A stretch of 64,000 bases of DNA. Source: Chondrus crispus. Taxonomy: Eukaryota > Rhodophyta > Florideophyceae > Gigartinales > Gigartinaceae. The stretch is from the NCBI RefSeq assembly GCF_000350225.1, contig NW_005178511.1, forward strand, positions 1 through 64,000, in the 5' to 3' direction. The notes below the pieces were generated by a model. It was not told the origin of the DNA, ran no database searches, and was given only the letters and a program-made list of their open reading frames with translations. Positions 40,938-50,754 of the stretch are shown here, piece by piece (positions within the stretch are counted from its first letter, which is position 1; each line of letters starts with the position of its first letter). The translations under genes and the position numbers were made by a program.

Positions 40938-42800
40938 TTACACTCGACGACTGGTTTTTCTAACGACTACCTCTACTGCAGACGTCTTGCGCTTGGTGCT
41001 AGGGCGGCCGCGCTTGGGCGGCGCGGTGATGGGGAGGAAGAGATTGGGGTCTGGAGAGGTGCCGCTTGCTCGAACATCAGCCATCTTGGGAACGGCCACA
41101 GTAGCAAAGAGTGGACACTGCTCTTGCCACAGCGGCACAGACATCTCGCGGGGTACGAGTGTGTTCTTGTCGTAGCCTTGCTTCGCTGCGACAGAAACCA
41201 CGTGTACAGATGGGAAAAGGTCGCGAGTGGGTATGTCGCATGCACATGGAATGGGTACCGACGGAAACATTAATTTGTCTTCAGGAGGAGCCGTAATTGC
41301 CATCGTCACTGTCTCGGAGTTTCCCCTTCCGTCTTCGACTCTGAAAGCTCTGGTTGTTTCTGTGTCCTCGATTCTAATGCGCGCGACGCGGGCCCTGGCG
41401 TCTGACTTCACCTTGTCGAAATAGACATGGTTCCTTTCTGTGATGAACCCAGTAGCAGCGTGCCCAGCCTCGCGCAACTGTTTGAAAATGCGCGCATCAC
41501 GCTGTGAGCGGCGGATAATAGAGGTCACCGGATCTTGTGTGCGCGACACAAGTGTAGCGCTGTTGTGGCTTTCGACTCCTTGCGAAGTATGTCTTGCGTA
41601 GAGAGTCGCCTCTGCCGCTACTGCTGCCGCTGGGAACTGACGGGCATCTGGCACAGAGTCGATAGCGTGGCGAGCAGGCCCAGAAAGGCCCGTGAACGAT
41701 TCGTCCTGGCGGCATTCCGCGAGTTTGTCTATTGTGGATGCCTCGATTAGTTTTTTGTACTGGCAAGAGCACACAACGCCGTGCCTTGCCAATCGCTTGC
41801 TGCGGTGCGCAGCACACGTGAATATGTGCGGCATGTGTTCCGCGTGAAAGACGTGTCTTATTTCTGCCGGTATCCCGTTGTCGCCGTCGGACATGACCGT
41901 GGTAGGGCGCCCCATGCTTAGGTGCATGGTTTTGTAAAACTGCCACGCGCGAGTCCACGTGGACACAGACTCATTCCCGCACACCAGCATGCAACCCAAG
42001 GCAATTATGCTGAAGTTGCTGGACTAACCCACTACAGTAAATACTTGAAACGACGCGAGCGAAGACTTGCCAAAAAAGGCATCAGCCTGCACTAGTGACA
42101 ACATATATGGGAACTGGTGCTGGACCCACCTACATGACACGGCAATCAGTTCCACATATCCCCGGCAATCTATTTGCAAGCTTTCTAGAAGCTTCTTGTG
42201 TCTCTTCCTGAACCGCTCACTTGCCCGTACCCAATACTCCGCATCCTGAACTTGACGCTCATTGCGATTCCCGACAGGAACAGACAGCGCAACGCGCCGC
42301 AACCGCTTGTGCTCAGCCTTTTTGACGCGCCAGATTATAGCCTCCATTTCCACGCCCCAATTGTCTCGTACCGCAAAGTATGTCCACAGGCCCCCATCCA
42401 AGATTTTAGTAACGTCAGCAGCTTGACGTTTTGTTCCGGATCTCCGAACGCGAAATTACGAGCTAATTTGCGCACGCGAGTCCATTCATGTTCTGGAATG
42501 TGGTCCGGGTAGGGGGAGATATCCGGTGAACAGGGCACTCAGAGACTTCGCACTCAAGGATGGGCACGCTGTAATGTTGTCGGAAACATGGTATGCCAGG
42601 TCCATGTTTCGATGTGCTGTACGCCTCTGGCCTTTGCGCCAAGCCAGGCTGTCTTTTCTGTTGATTGGTTGTGGAGAGGTACCGCTGACGCCGGTGAAGG
42701 CTGTTATCTTCACCGCCCAGTCCTCCTGCTTGTTGCTAAAGTAAGCGTCAACATGACAATCGCCGATCTCCATGGCGTGCATGGGAGATGCATGGGCCAC
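40938..42800 (-). pseudogene. MULE (Mutator-like) transposase, broken
   Basis: From 42,401 down to 40,938 the frame is continuous except for one TAG at 42024-42026, between ADAFFGKSSLASFQVFTVVG and SSNFSIIALGCMLVCGNES. The second part is the MULE transposase domain: MLVCGNESVSTW, the catalytic VMSDGDNGIPAEIRHVF and CAAHRSKRL. The C-terminal part is arginine-rich and ends KRGRPSTKRK, an AT-hook-like motif. Upstream, frameshifts near 42,385 and 42,520 link to DHIPEHEWTRVRKLARNFAF and to a region with IGDCHVDAYFSNKQEDWAVK that may be the DNA-binding part. Inverted termini were not found. Not functional. Confidence 0.8.
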
Positions 42801-43205
42801 TACAGGTGTGGCATTGTTAACAATTGATAAGGAAGAGCGGGACGATACGAAGGACTTCAGCTACCTCTCTAACACTACGTGGTCAGAATACACAGGATCA
42901 CTAAAAATCAGTGGTCCCCACCATCGTATTTGTACATTATTTTTGACCCCAAATATTTATATTCTGATTCAACATAACATTCGTATCAATTTCCAACCTT
43001 GTTTTCGTGCTTTACTTTTGCGTACCACTCATTAACATTATAATTTCTGATGAGCTTCATAAACGTTGCTGCGCCACGTGGTCAGAACGCTGCTCTGGAT
43101 TAGTATAAACGTTGCTGCGCAACGTCGTCAGAACGCTGCTGTGAACAGCCACCCCTACCGAAAAGAACAGACTAATATATTGTGTTCTCCTGTACTAATT
43201 TCGAG
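42801..43205. other. Flank of MULE with a 46-bp direct repeat
   Basis: No gene. ATAAACGTTGCTGCGC begins at 43059 and again at 43105, each followed by CGTCAGAACGCTGCT or a close variant; two copies of a 46-bp unit. Confidence 0.7.
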
Positions 43206-43649
43206 TTAATGGAAATTGGTTAGAAGGGTAAAGCCTCTATACATTACGTTGAATTCAAAGTGCCAAATGTTGTGCTCAAGACAAGATCTGATCTCAGATG
43301 TGCTGCATGTGCCGCACACTTCATAGTTATAGGGCAGTCTCTGGTGCGGTGACAACGGCTCGAGCGTCGACGGCGGGCGCGGCAGGTGCCGCTGAGATGC
43401 CGAGATGACGGCCGCCGCGGCGATGCGCCCGACCATGCCCGTGCGCGAGACGCGTGTGGCAGTGGGCGCTTCGTAGGCGGGGCCGTCGGCCGGGGCGCCG
43501 GACGGGGCGACGGGCATGGGTGGCTGCGGCGTGATGTGCCGGCCGCGACGGGAGTTAGAGGGGGCGGTGGGATTGGCAGGGGCGGCGGATGCGGCGGGGT
43601 CGTGCATGGTGTAGACGGGGCGGCCGCGCTTGGAGGCGGCGGTGGACAT
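43206..43649 (-). CDS. Hypothetical Pro/Ala-rich protein with AT-hook-like motif
   Basis: 147 aa from ATG 43649. The N-terminus MSTAASKRGRPVYTMHD contains KRGRP, the core of an AT-hook. The middle is Ala/Pro/Thr-rich with a basic patch NSRRGRH. The last 50 residues are less biased and include CGTCSTSEIRSCLEHNIW. GC content is high, as in the host islands, and a pyrimidine-rich stretch precedes the ATG. It may be a small nuclear DNA-binding protein or a chance ORF in GC-rich DNA. Confidence 0.35.
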   Translation of the reverse strand: MSTAASKRGRPVYTMHDPAASAAPANPTAPSNSRRGRHITPQPPMPVAPSGAPADGPAYEAPTATRVSRTGMVGRIAAAAVISASQRHLPRPPSTLEPLSPHQRLPYNYEVCGTCSTSEIRSCLEHNIWHFEFNVMYRGFTLLTNFH

Positions 43650-44942
43650 CGGGAGGGTTTGCGGGTAAGGGGGGACAGAAAACAAAGGGGAGGTGGTATG
43701 GTTTTCGGTAGGCGTCTGCGTTTGGGGGGCGGGGGAAGGCAAAGGGAGGGGGTCCGTAACGCGTAGACGAGAAAAAGAGGGGACGGGTGGGTGCAACTGG
43801 ATGGATGCAAAAGGGGTAAATTTACAGTGCCGTAGACGGCGCGCAGGATCCAGCGCGTGCGCGTGGGGAGGGACAGGGCTCGTTTTTGGCGCAGAAGAGC
43901 GCACGTACCACGGCACGCGTGAAAACGCGTCTCCTTGGGAGATGCTCCCGCCCGTTCTATGACGCATTCCCACGTCCATCTCTCTTCACCCCATTCCAAC
44001 TGCCCACACCAACCAACAAAGTCCTCCCCGCCTCCTTTAATGAAAACCCTCTCCATCTACCTCATCTCTCTCTAGCTAGCCCAGGCGTCGCTTCATCGTC
44101 GCCGTCTGCTCGCGCGGCATTACTATCCCAATATTCTTCCGCCCTTTCCACCGCACCACCCTTTCCAACACCTTTTCTTTCCCGTCCACTTCTCAAACTA
44201 GCTCCCTCAACTCTACGCACTCGATAATATCAAAGCCCAGCGCCGCCTCCTCCACATTCCGCGTCTGCGCCACTTTAATAGTCATAACTTCCGAAGCAGC
44301 TCCAGTCCCTCGTATATTACATGGAACGGACACGTCGTGTATGTGCTTATCCCTACAGTCTTCGATGTACCTTGGCTTCCGCCTTTTAAAAAGCGACTCT
44401 ACACTCTTCTTGCGCCTGCGCTGCGCCGCAGAACTTACTAGCTACGAGGGGCTTCCAAGGGTGGGGGGGGCGGGGCGAGGAATTGAACTCGCGACCAAAA
44501 GAAAAGGGCAGCAGGGGAGTGGTACCGAAGCACACCACCCCTGCGAAGCGCTTTTCTCCGTCGCCCCGCCTTTGCATGCGGCGACTACCGACCTTACTGG
44601 CGGTCGCCAGTAGTAAATTCCCAGCCCTTTTATACCTGACACCCGATACTTGAACGTGATACCCGACACTTAAACGTGTACACGTAGAGCTGCAAACGCA
44701 TAATTCCCCACGGCTCCCCTTAGTGAAGATCCATGCCACCGACCCGTAGTCTTCAGATCCCGCCCCTCCTACTCCAGCCCTACAGCCCTCTTCCGCAACG
44801 TGCCCCACTTCCCATTTCAGCCCTCTTCACCAACGTGCCCGGCTGCAAGCACCCGATGCTTCCTTAACGGGGGATCTTCCTCAATCGCATCGCTCTTTGC
44901 GCTGACAAAACGTCACTTGCGGACGGAAAAGTCGACCTAGTA
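43650..44942. other. Intergenic, with tRNA-like B-box
   Basis: No supported gene. Around 44,478-44,500 the minus strand reads GTCGCGAGTTCAATTCCTC, which contains a B-box match GTTCAATTC, and a hairpin GCAGGG..CCCTGC lies next to it (44,510-44,545). Cloverleaf pairing fails (see rejected items). Confidence 0.4.
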
Positions 44943-45089
44943 CTACCGCTCGGCAGACTCGTACGCGATGTCATAAAAGCACTTGTTCTTAAATGTGAGG
45001 ACATTGTAGACATTGTACAGGACTCCCTCGTGGTAGATGTTATCAACTTCGGGCGCTAGTTCGGGGGAAGGCGGGGCCTCTGGTTCCAT
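44943..45089 (-). CDS. 48-aa hypothetical protein or 3' exon
   Basis: From ATG 45089 to TAG: MEPEAPPSPELAPEVDNIYH followed by EGVLYNVYNVLTFKNKCFYD and IAYESAER. The composition is protein-like rather than random: an acidic proline start, then an aromatic-rich compact part. The frame continues upstream (EKDRRNPILP) to a TTTACCAG that could be a splice acceptor at 45121, so this may be the last exon of a longer gene. No family recognised. Confidence 0.3.
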   Translation of the reverse strand: MEPEAPPSPELAPEVDNIYHEGVLYNVYNVLTFKNKCFYDIAYESAER

Positions 45090-47537
45090 CGGAAGGATGG
45101 GGTTCCGGCGATCCTTCTCCTGGTAAATTTACCAGATGGAAAACGGTGGGGGTACAGAAAACGACGAAGACAAGCCAATAAGAATGCATGACGCGTGCAA
45201 ATCATTTGTCATATTTTCAAAAATGATCTGCATGCATGACCGAAAAGTTTTGACGGCGTGAAGGGCAGCCGGTGTGTCCGCCGCGGTGGCACGTGCGCAG
45301 CTCGCGGCGCAGCTTTTCAAGGCGCGTCGTGGTGCAGTCCGCTGAGGGCCGTTCCTAACGAAGAGTTCGCCATGCCAGCACCCGAGCACCCTGAAACTTG
45401 GCATGAATGTATTGGTTGAAAAAATTATTGGAATTATACTGAGGGCCGTGTCGCCATGCTGGTCTTGTCCCGCCGCATGGACACTTCAGCAGAGGTGTGT
45501 GGGAGCGTGTTACGCGTGCGGCACAGGCCCGCCCGTGCGCAACGTGCGGTCTCATGTGAAATCCCACCCTCATTAAATTTGTCCAATTTTAACACTGGAC
45601 GGCGGCGTCGGTGTGGGGAATCAAGCCAGCCTCGCCTGTCCAGCAATGCACATGTCCCCGGGTGAGCTGTAGCCACCCTCCTTTTTTGGCCTAAATTTTC
45701 GGGAGGCGGCGAGAGGCGGCGGTGGCGGGGCGACAAGATGTACGTATGTGCTGTAAAGTTACACTACCTTCGTGTCGTACAGTACACGGGCTGCGTGCGC
45801 ACTTTGCGCACGTGAGTTGCAAATTTCGTGCGCTTTTTTTTCTCGTTAATTTTCACGTGTGGCGGTGGATTGACACTAGGCGAGCGGGGCGCTGAGGGGG
45901 ACTGCTGCACTGCTTGCCCAATGTCGATATTTTCTCCCAATCTTCAGCACCCGTCCGTCGGTGCGACTGAGGGCATTGGTGTACGCGGCATACTGTATTA
46001 CAGAAATTGTGACTTCCAGCCCGGCTGTGGTTTCGGAGCATCTGGCGTCCGTGCAAGGACACTGCTCTCGGATCGGGTTGCTCTCGCGTATCCGCCCTTC
46101 GGCAAATTTCTTTGCGCGTGCTATGGAGAGCGCAGCTCCACTGAGCGCAGCTCCACTCGCCGGAACCTCAATCTACGCATCTCCTACGTCCCCTCGCACA
46201 CAGCGCATAACGACCGGACAATGGTTTGATCGTTCGTCGGGATAAATATCACGGATTCGGGTTGACGGCTTTGTGTGAGCCTATGCATTTCACACCTGGC
46301 ACAATGTCTGGTCTACCATCAATTCGCAGCTCGTGCGGTCTTATAAAGACCTGGAGCAACTCGACATGGTACGCTCTCACGGAGGAGGGCTTAACCATGC
46401 CGAAGGATCTTTCGAAATACAGATCAGTGCTGGTACGGACATTCGCGGAGTACGTGCGGTCTGGGGACGCTGCCAGTGGAAGAGAAGGTCAAGCACAGGC
46501 AGAACCGGGATCTTTCTCGAGTGGTGATTGCACGCCTGCTGCGGAACGGCTTGATGGGCACATTTAGGGAGCCCAGGAATTCGGGTAGGTGGGATCATCG
46601 GGAGCTGGAAAGCAGAATGGAGGTTCCGAAACGAAAAAGAACAGGTTGGGAATCGGAAGGCAAGCCACCGCGCGGGAATGCGATTCACGACGCAAGTGAA
46701 GAGGGCAATTGATGTCGTGGAGCGCTAGGAAAATCATTCCATGGTTTTTGGATGAGAGATTGTTATATGAAGAGGTGGGTGAATATGCCAGGAAGAGCGG
46801 GTTGGCGTGTGATATTGGGTGATGTCAAGGAGGCTGGTGGGATGGATGTTTTGTGAGGTGAAGGTCGGGTCCGGGGGTGAGGGAGGAGACGAGGAGGTCG
46901 TGCTCGAGGGTCGGGGGTCGACATGTTGGTGATGGACAAGGTGTTGGAGGGGGATCAAGGGGAAGAGGGTTCAAGGAGGGGAAATGGAAGTGCGCGAGGA
47001 GGAGAGGGTTTCGGTTGTGGTAGATCAGATGATCAGGTAAAGTCTTCCATCCTCCACGGTACCGCTACAGTTACTGTCACCAATTCTATATAACCACCCC
47101 GTCCCACATGTACCCTGCCATCACTAAAATGTTCGGCCCTCTCAATCGTGATCAAATACGCCCAGATCACATCCACCTCACCCACCCCCAACTCACAGTA
47201 ACTTCTCTCTCTCCCTTTCCTAACATAATATCTACCCCGTATCTGCCTACTCTACCTCTAAAACCTCAGACATGTCGGGGAAAGGTTTGATGTATTCAGT
47301 GTTGTATCTGATATCCGTGAAAATTGATACCTTTATTATTCATTGGAAGAACTCATTGCCACCTCCAAACTTCTCTATCAGAATAATTCCTAGAACTCAC
47401 ATTTGAGCATTATGATCCCACATTGTGAGTTCTTCTCGGACAGGGTAAGCCTTTGCAAGAGTACACTCTCCCACGACTCAAAACGTCAAGTATCGCGTGA
47501 AATAAGTAGTCATGGATATACTGTAACATGAGGCAAA
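45090..47537. other. Gene-poor interval
   Basis: About 2.4 kb. A perfect 16-bp palindrome CTGGTAAATTTACCAG lies at 45120-45135. ORFs here (for example 45434-45736 minus, 45828-46229 plus, 46226-46567 plus) lack domains and codon consistency. Nothing firm. Confidence 0.5.
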
Positions 47538-48167
47538 TCACTCCTCATTCCTGTTTCTGCTGCTACCCTGAAGAACGTGCTCGAATTTAAACTCATCATC
47601 ATCATTGGAGTCATCTTCCCACAATTGATCCTGAACCTGTTGCATATTTTCGACACTTTTACCCGCCTCTCTCGCATTCTCTCGTTCTGGGGTACCTGTT
47701 GGAAAAATTGTGCAAAGTTTGTCGAATGCTGCCGGAGATATCCTTAGGATTTGTGCATCCAATACATCTTTCTGTTTCGAAAGACCTGGCAGGAAGTTTA
47801 AAATCCGCACACGAGCCATGTTGCTACCGTTTTCTTCGCTTTCCTCGTATTCATCATGGTTACTATGCTGTGGCTGGTCTGCTTCATCTTCCTCTGCTTC
47901 GCCCGGAAACAACAATGTACCGCCGCCAGTGATATTTTGTTCCTGTACCCCTTCATCATCCTCCATGGTACGCAAGGTAGACGGCAAAGCCAAATGACTC
48001 CTGCCGTTGATAACATCGTTGACAAACAAACGAAATAGCAATGCAGGTCGGAAAACTGTCCGTAGAGAGCCTGAATGACTGCAAAGGAAATCAGTCACGT
48101 CTTTGCCTTGGGTGTACGCTAGAAAGAAATTTAGAGATACTACAGCAAGGTTAATTGTGCGGTGCAT
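47538..48167 (-). CDS. Hypothetical acidic protein near the large transposon
   Basis: 209 aa from ATG 48167 (the frame is open a further 12 codons without ATG). The start MHRTINLAVVSLNFFLAY is hydrophobic, the middle is strongly acidic (EAEEDEADQ, EEYEESEENGS-like), and ILNFLPGLSKQKDVLDAQILRISPAAFDKL is a likely folded part. It ends in a second acidic and then basic tail. No family recognised. It is read in the same direction as the next minus-strand gene and may belong to the same mobile element. Confidence 0.35.
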   Translation of the reverse strand: MHRTINLAVVSLNFFLAYTQGKDVTDFLCSHSGSLRTVFRPALLFRLFVNDVINGRSHLALPSTLRTMEDDEGVQEQNITGGGTLLFPGEAEEDEADQPQHSNHDEYEESEENGSNMARVRILNFLPGLSKQKDVLDAQILRISPAAFDKLCTIFPTGTPERENAREAGKSVENMQQVQDQLWEDDSNDDDEFKFEHVLQGSSRNRNEE

Positions 48168-48760
48168 ACGTTTGCGTTGCTGTAACCGTTGAAGGACAAG
48201 CACAGTATGTATGTCTTTGTAATTTTACTTTGTATAAACATACTGCGCGTGTCCTTCCCGAAGGGACTGGCTCCTCCATTCTTTAAAAGGATGGCATAGA
48301 ACTACAACATAATTTCTATGCCATACCTAAAAGAATTGTCAAAGGAGGAGTACAGTATCAACTAGTACTAAAGAGGATGGTCGGGGAGATTGAAGGCAAG
48401 GACATAAGCGATTGTATGGAGATTAGTTGTAGAGTGAAAGGATAGTTTATTATAGTCTAGCAGATACTGTATTGTTCTAAGTTTCAGATACGATTTCTAT
48501 AAAAGGCGCAGCGTTCGGACGGGGAAAGCAAAAGGGGCCAGGCACAACCACTCACTAACCCTGAGAGCCACCCAACCTGCAACCCCAAGTGTGTCCAACT
48601 TAAGAACCGCTTTGCAAAACCATTCACCACGATTAAGTCACTCTGTTCATTTTAATAACCCTGCGCACCGCTAAAGTTGCGCTGGCTGAAAGCCTCTCCT
48701 CTGTCCGCCATTTTTTAGTAAACCCTCACCCACAAGAACATCGTACTCCAGTAGAACATG
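48168..48760. other. Interval with a long imperfect inverted repeat
   Basis: Between about 48,267 and 48,360 two arms pair imperfectly: the core ATGGCATAGAA (48291-48301) and TTCTATGCCAT (48314-48324) are perfect, and outer parts CTCCTCC.../...GGAGGAG also pair. It could be a MITE or a fold-back end. No gene. Confidence 0.55.
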
Positions 48761-50044
48761 TCATTCCAACCGAGAATCACTCATTTCCCGCAAAAGGCAT
48801 TTGTTTAATGCCACCGCGTTTTGAATGTCAGACGTAACTGCAGATGTAATTTGATCTCCGATGTTGAAATAGTGATCTGGATACTTAAACGATAACTTCG
48901 GGGGCTGAAAGCCTTCCGGTATGCCTCGTCGCGACTCCCACGGAATCAGCATGAACCCCAGGTCTTCAAAACAACGCTTCTTGGCTGCAACTCGGGACTC
49001 CCTAAAAACGTCGGTCACCATTGCGTACACACTTTGAGCGATGTAGATGGCCTCTCGTCCCTTCACGGTTTCCGCGATGGGTTTGGGGGCCTTCTCCTTC
49101 GTTTCTACCAGTTTTCTTGTTATCTTCAGTATATCTTTTCCGACATATCCAGTCTCTAGCCAGTGAGGCATTTCACACTGAGGATGGCGGTGTTCATGAC
49201 TAACACTGTCTCTGTCATCGTTTCTCCCGCTGTATGAAACGTCAATCCTGCACCTTCTAGCACTCTCGAACAGCTTCTTTACGTACCTGAACTTGAAATC
49301 ACAATGCACTAGCGCCAATCCGCATGCAAACGCCTTTTTCGTTGCTGTTTTGTTGTGGCCGTACAAGAACGCAGCCATAGCCAGGTGTGTGTGAGCTAGT
49401 TTAATGCCAAGGGACCAAGTATACTCCATGAAGTGACATACGCAACCTGTAAGAGTTTCTGACAGCAGAGAAGAGCCAAACACGAACTCTACTTGCGCTC
49501 CCAAGGAAGCATTCTCCTGTTCCACGAGGTCTTTGAAAGCCCATTTCGAGGTGAAGTTGGAGCTTCTCTTCGATTTCTTCCGCAAACCAGAACTTGAACC
49601 TGCCTTCATTCCTAACATGCCATCTGTAACGAGATTTTTGACAGAATAAACTTCTTGTCGTAGATTTTTGATCGCACTTTCGACTGTATTGAACTTGGTT
49701 AAAAGAGTTCTCTGAAGGTTCTCCAAAAATATCCTAAAAGACGGGTCGGATTTAAGTTGAGCGATTTCGGATGTTCCAAGAACCCTTCGACGGTCAAGCA
49801 CTGCATTGCGATTCGAATGCCCACCAGGGGTTTCGTTTTCTCGTTCACTCATTTGCGGGAGTTGCCTGCCATTCCTATGTATAGCTTGAAAATCACGGAT
49901 CGGAGCTGTTGAATTGCCAAGGACACCTCCATCTCGAATGGGAAGGTTGTCTCGGTTCGAGTGCACGGGAGTTCGCGGATTAGGAAGAAAAATTTCGGGA
50001 TCCTGCTCTAGTCTTGGCCGTGGTTCCTCACCTTCTCTTGTCAT
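48761..50044 (-). CDS. Transposon-associated protein of unknown family, 427 aa
   Basis: From ATG 50044. Residues about 1-110 are polar and disordered (MTREGEEPRPRLEQDP...). A helix-rich segment with heptad-like spacing follows (FLENLQRTLLTKFNTVESAIKNLRQEVYSVKNLV), probably a coiled coil. Next comes a basic patch (GLRKKSKRSSN), then a longer folded part with HFMEYTWSLGIKLAHTHLAM and AFACGLALVHCDFKF. The protein ends MSDSRLE. No domain recognised. The ATG overlaps the stop of the next upstream frame by ATGA, so the two may be one gene joined by a frameshift or short intron. It is divergent from the TNP2-like transposase gene. Confidence 0.5.
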   Translation of the reverse strand: MTREGEEPRPRLEQDPEIFLPNPRTPVHSNRDNLPIRDGGVLGNSTAPIRDFQAIHRNGRQLPQMSERENETPGGHSNRNAVLDRRRVLGTSEIAQLKSDPSFRIFLENLQRTLLTKFNTVESAIKNLRQEVYSVKNLVTDGMLGMKAGSSSGLRKKSKRSSNFTSKWAFKDLVEQENASLGAQVEFVFGSSLLSETLTGCVCHFMEYTWSLGIKLAHTHLAMAAFLYGHNKTATKKAFACGLALVHCDFKFRYVKKLFESARRCRIDVSYSGRNDDRDSVSHEHRHPQCEMPHWLETGYVGKDILKITRKLVETKEKAPKPIAETVKGREAIYIAQSVYAMVTDVFRESRVAAKKRCFEDLGFMLIPWESRRGIPEGFQPPKLSFKYPDHYFNIGDQITSAVTSDIQNAVALNKCLLREMSDSRLE

Positions 50045-50283
50045 GGGGGCTGTGTTTCCATATCAGATGTGTTAGGGACATTTTGAAGCTCCATGGGAGT
50101 TGGACGTTTCCGTCTCCCCGCATGGCCCCCATGGATGGGAGGTGAGTCACTTCTGGGAAATATCGACAGTGCATCGCTCTCCGTTACCTTTCTTCTCACT
50201 CTTCTCTGGTAGCTTGGGCCGACACCAGTAGAACGCTTCTGCCTTGCCTTGTTTGTGTGGCCACCTCCACCCTTACCCGTCAT
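50041..50283 (-). CDS. Short basic ORF overlapping the 427-aa gene
   Basis: 80 aa from ATG 50283: MTGKGGGGHTNKARQKRSTG, then arginine-rich QRRVRRKVTESD. It ends QPP and its stop overlaps the next ATG in ATGA. Likely the true N-terminus of the downstream gene, split by a frameshift or an unrecognised intron. Basic composition suggests nucleic-acid or nuclear targeting. Confidence 0.4.
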   Translation of the reverse strand: MTGKGGGGHTNKARQKRSTGVGPSYQRRVRRKVTESDALSIFPRSDSPPIHGGHAGRRKRPTPMELQNVPNTSDMETQPP

Positions 50284-50754
50284 TTTGAAAATCAATGCTC
50301 TGGACTGCTTTGCTCTTGATCATGAAGTAATGATTTAGACCAATATGAAACTGGAGGGGCTCCTGATGAACGCGAGCAGCGTGATGATTGACGGGCAGGG
50401 CGACGTTTGTGTCGGGGATGGAGAAGAAGCGGAAGCGGAAGAGCGGTAAAAATGGACCTTAAAGTACTTTACACCATTCCTCCCCACTTGCGGCGCGCGA
50501 CAAGAGCCATGGAGCCCACTTTTAATGCAAAACATTGCTGTAGACTTCTCAGATTCAAATTTTGTTTCTATTTCCCGCGAAATAGTCTTTGTATCTGTCG
50601 GTATGTCGTCCCGTTCTTATGGGGCTACCATACCATCCCACCATACAATGGCATATGTTTTTTATCTTCGTCCGTTCCGACTTTCTTCCTCTTGCACCTC
50701 TCCCGTTTCCACTTTCTCCCTCTTCCAGACACTGTTGTGCACATATTCGTTGAT
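50284..50754. promoter_or_regulatory. Shared spacer between divergent transposon genes
   Basis: 470 bp between the minus-strand basic ORF and the plus-strand transposase ATG at 50755. The transposase frame is open through it, but the residues are hydrophobic or Phe/Ser-rich and do not look conserved, so 50755 is preferred as start. A pyrimidine-rich tract (about 50,675-50,730) ends in TTCCAG just before the ATG. Confidence 0.4.

Noticed and set aside
44455..44640. tRNA gene on the minus strand
   Set aside because: A B-box match and GGGGCGA/TCGCCCC ends exist, but the T-loop needs an extra base, no D-arm or anticodon arm forms, and no T-run terminator follows.
50041..50044. Operon-like ATGA coupling of two genes
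   Set aside because: In this eukaryotic transposon context a frameshift or intron joining one gene is far more likely than translational coupling.
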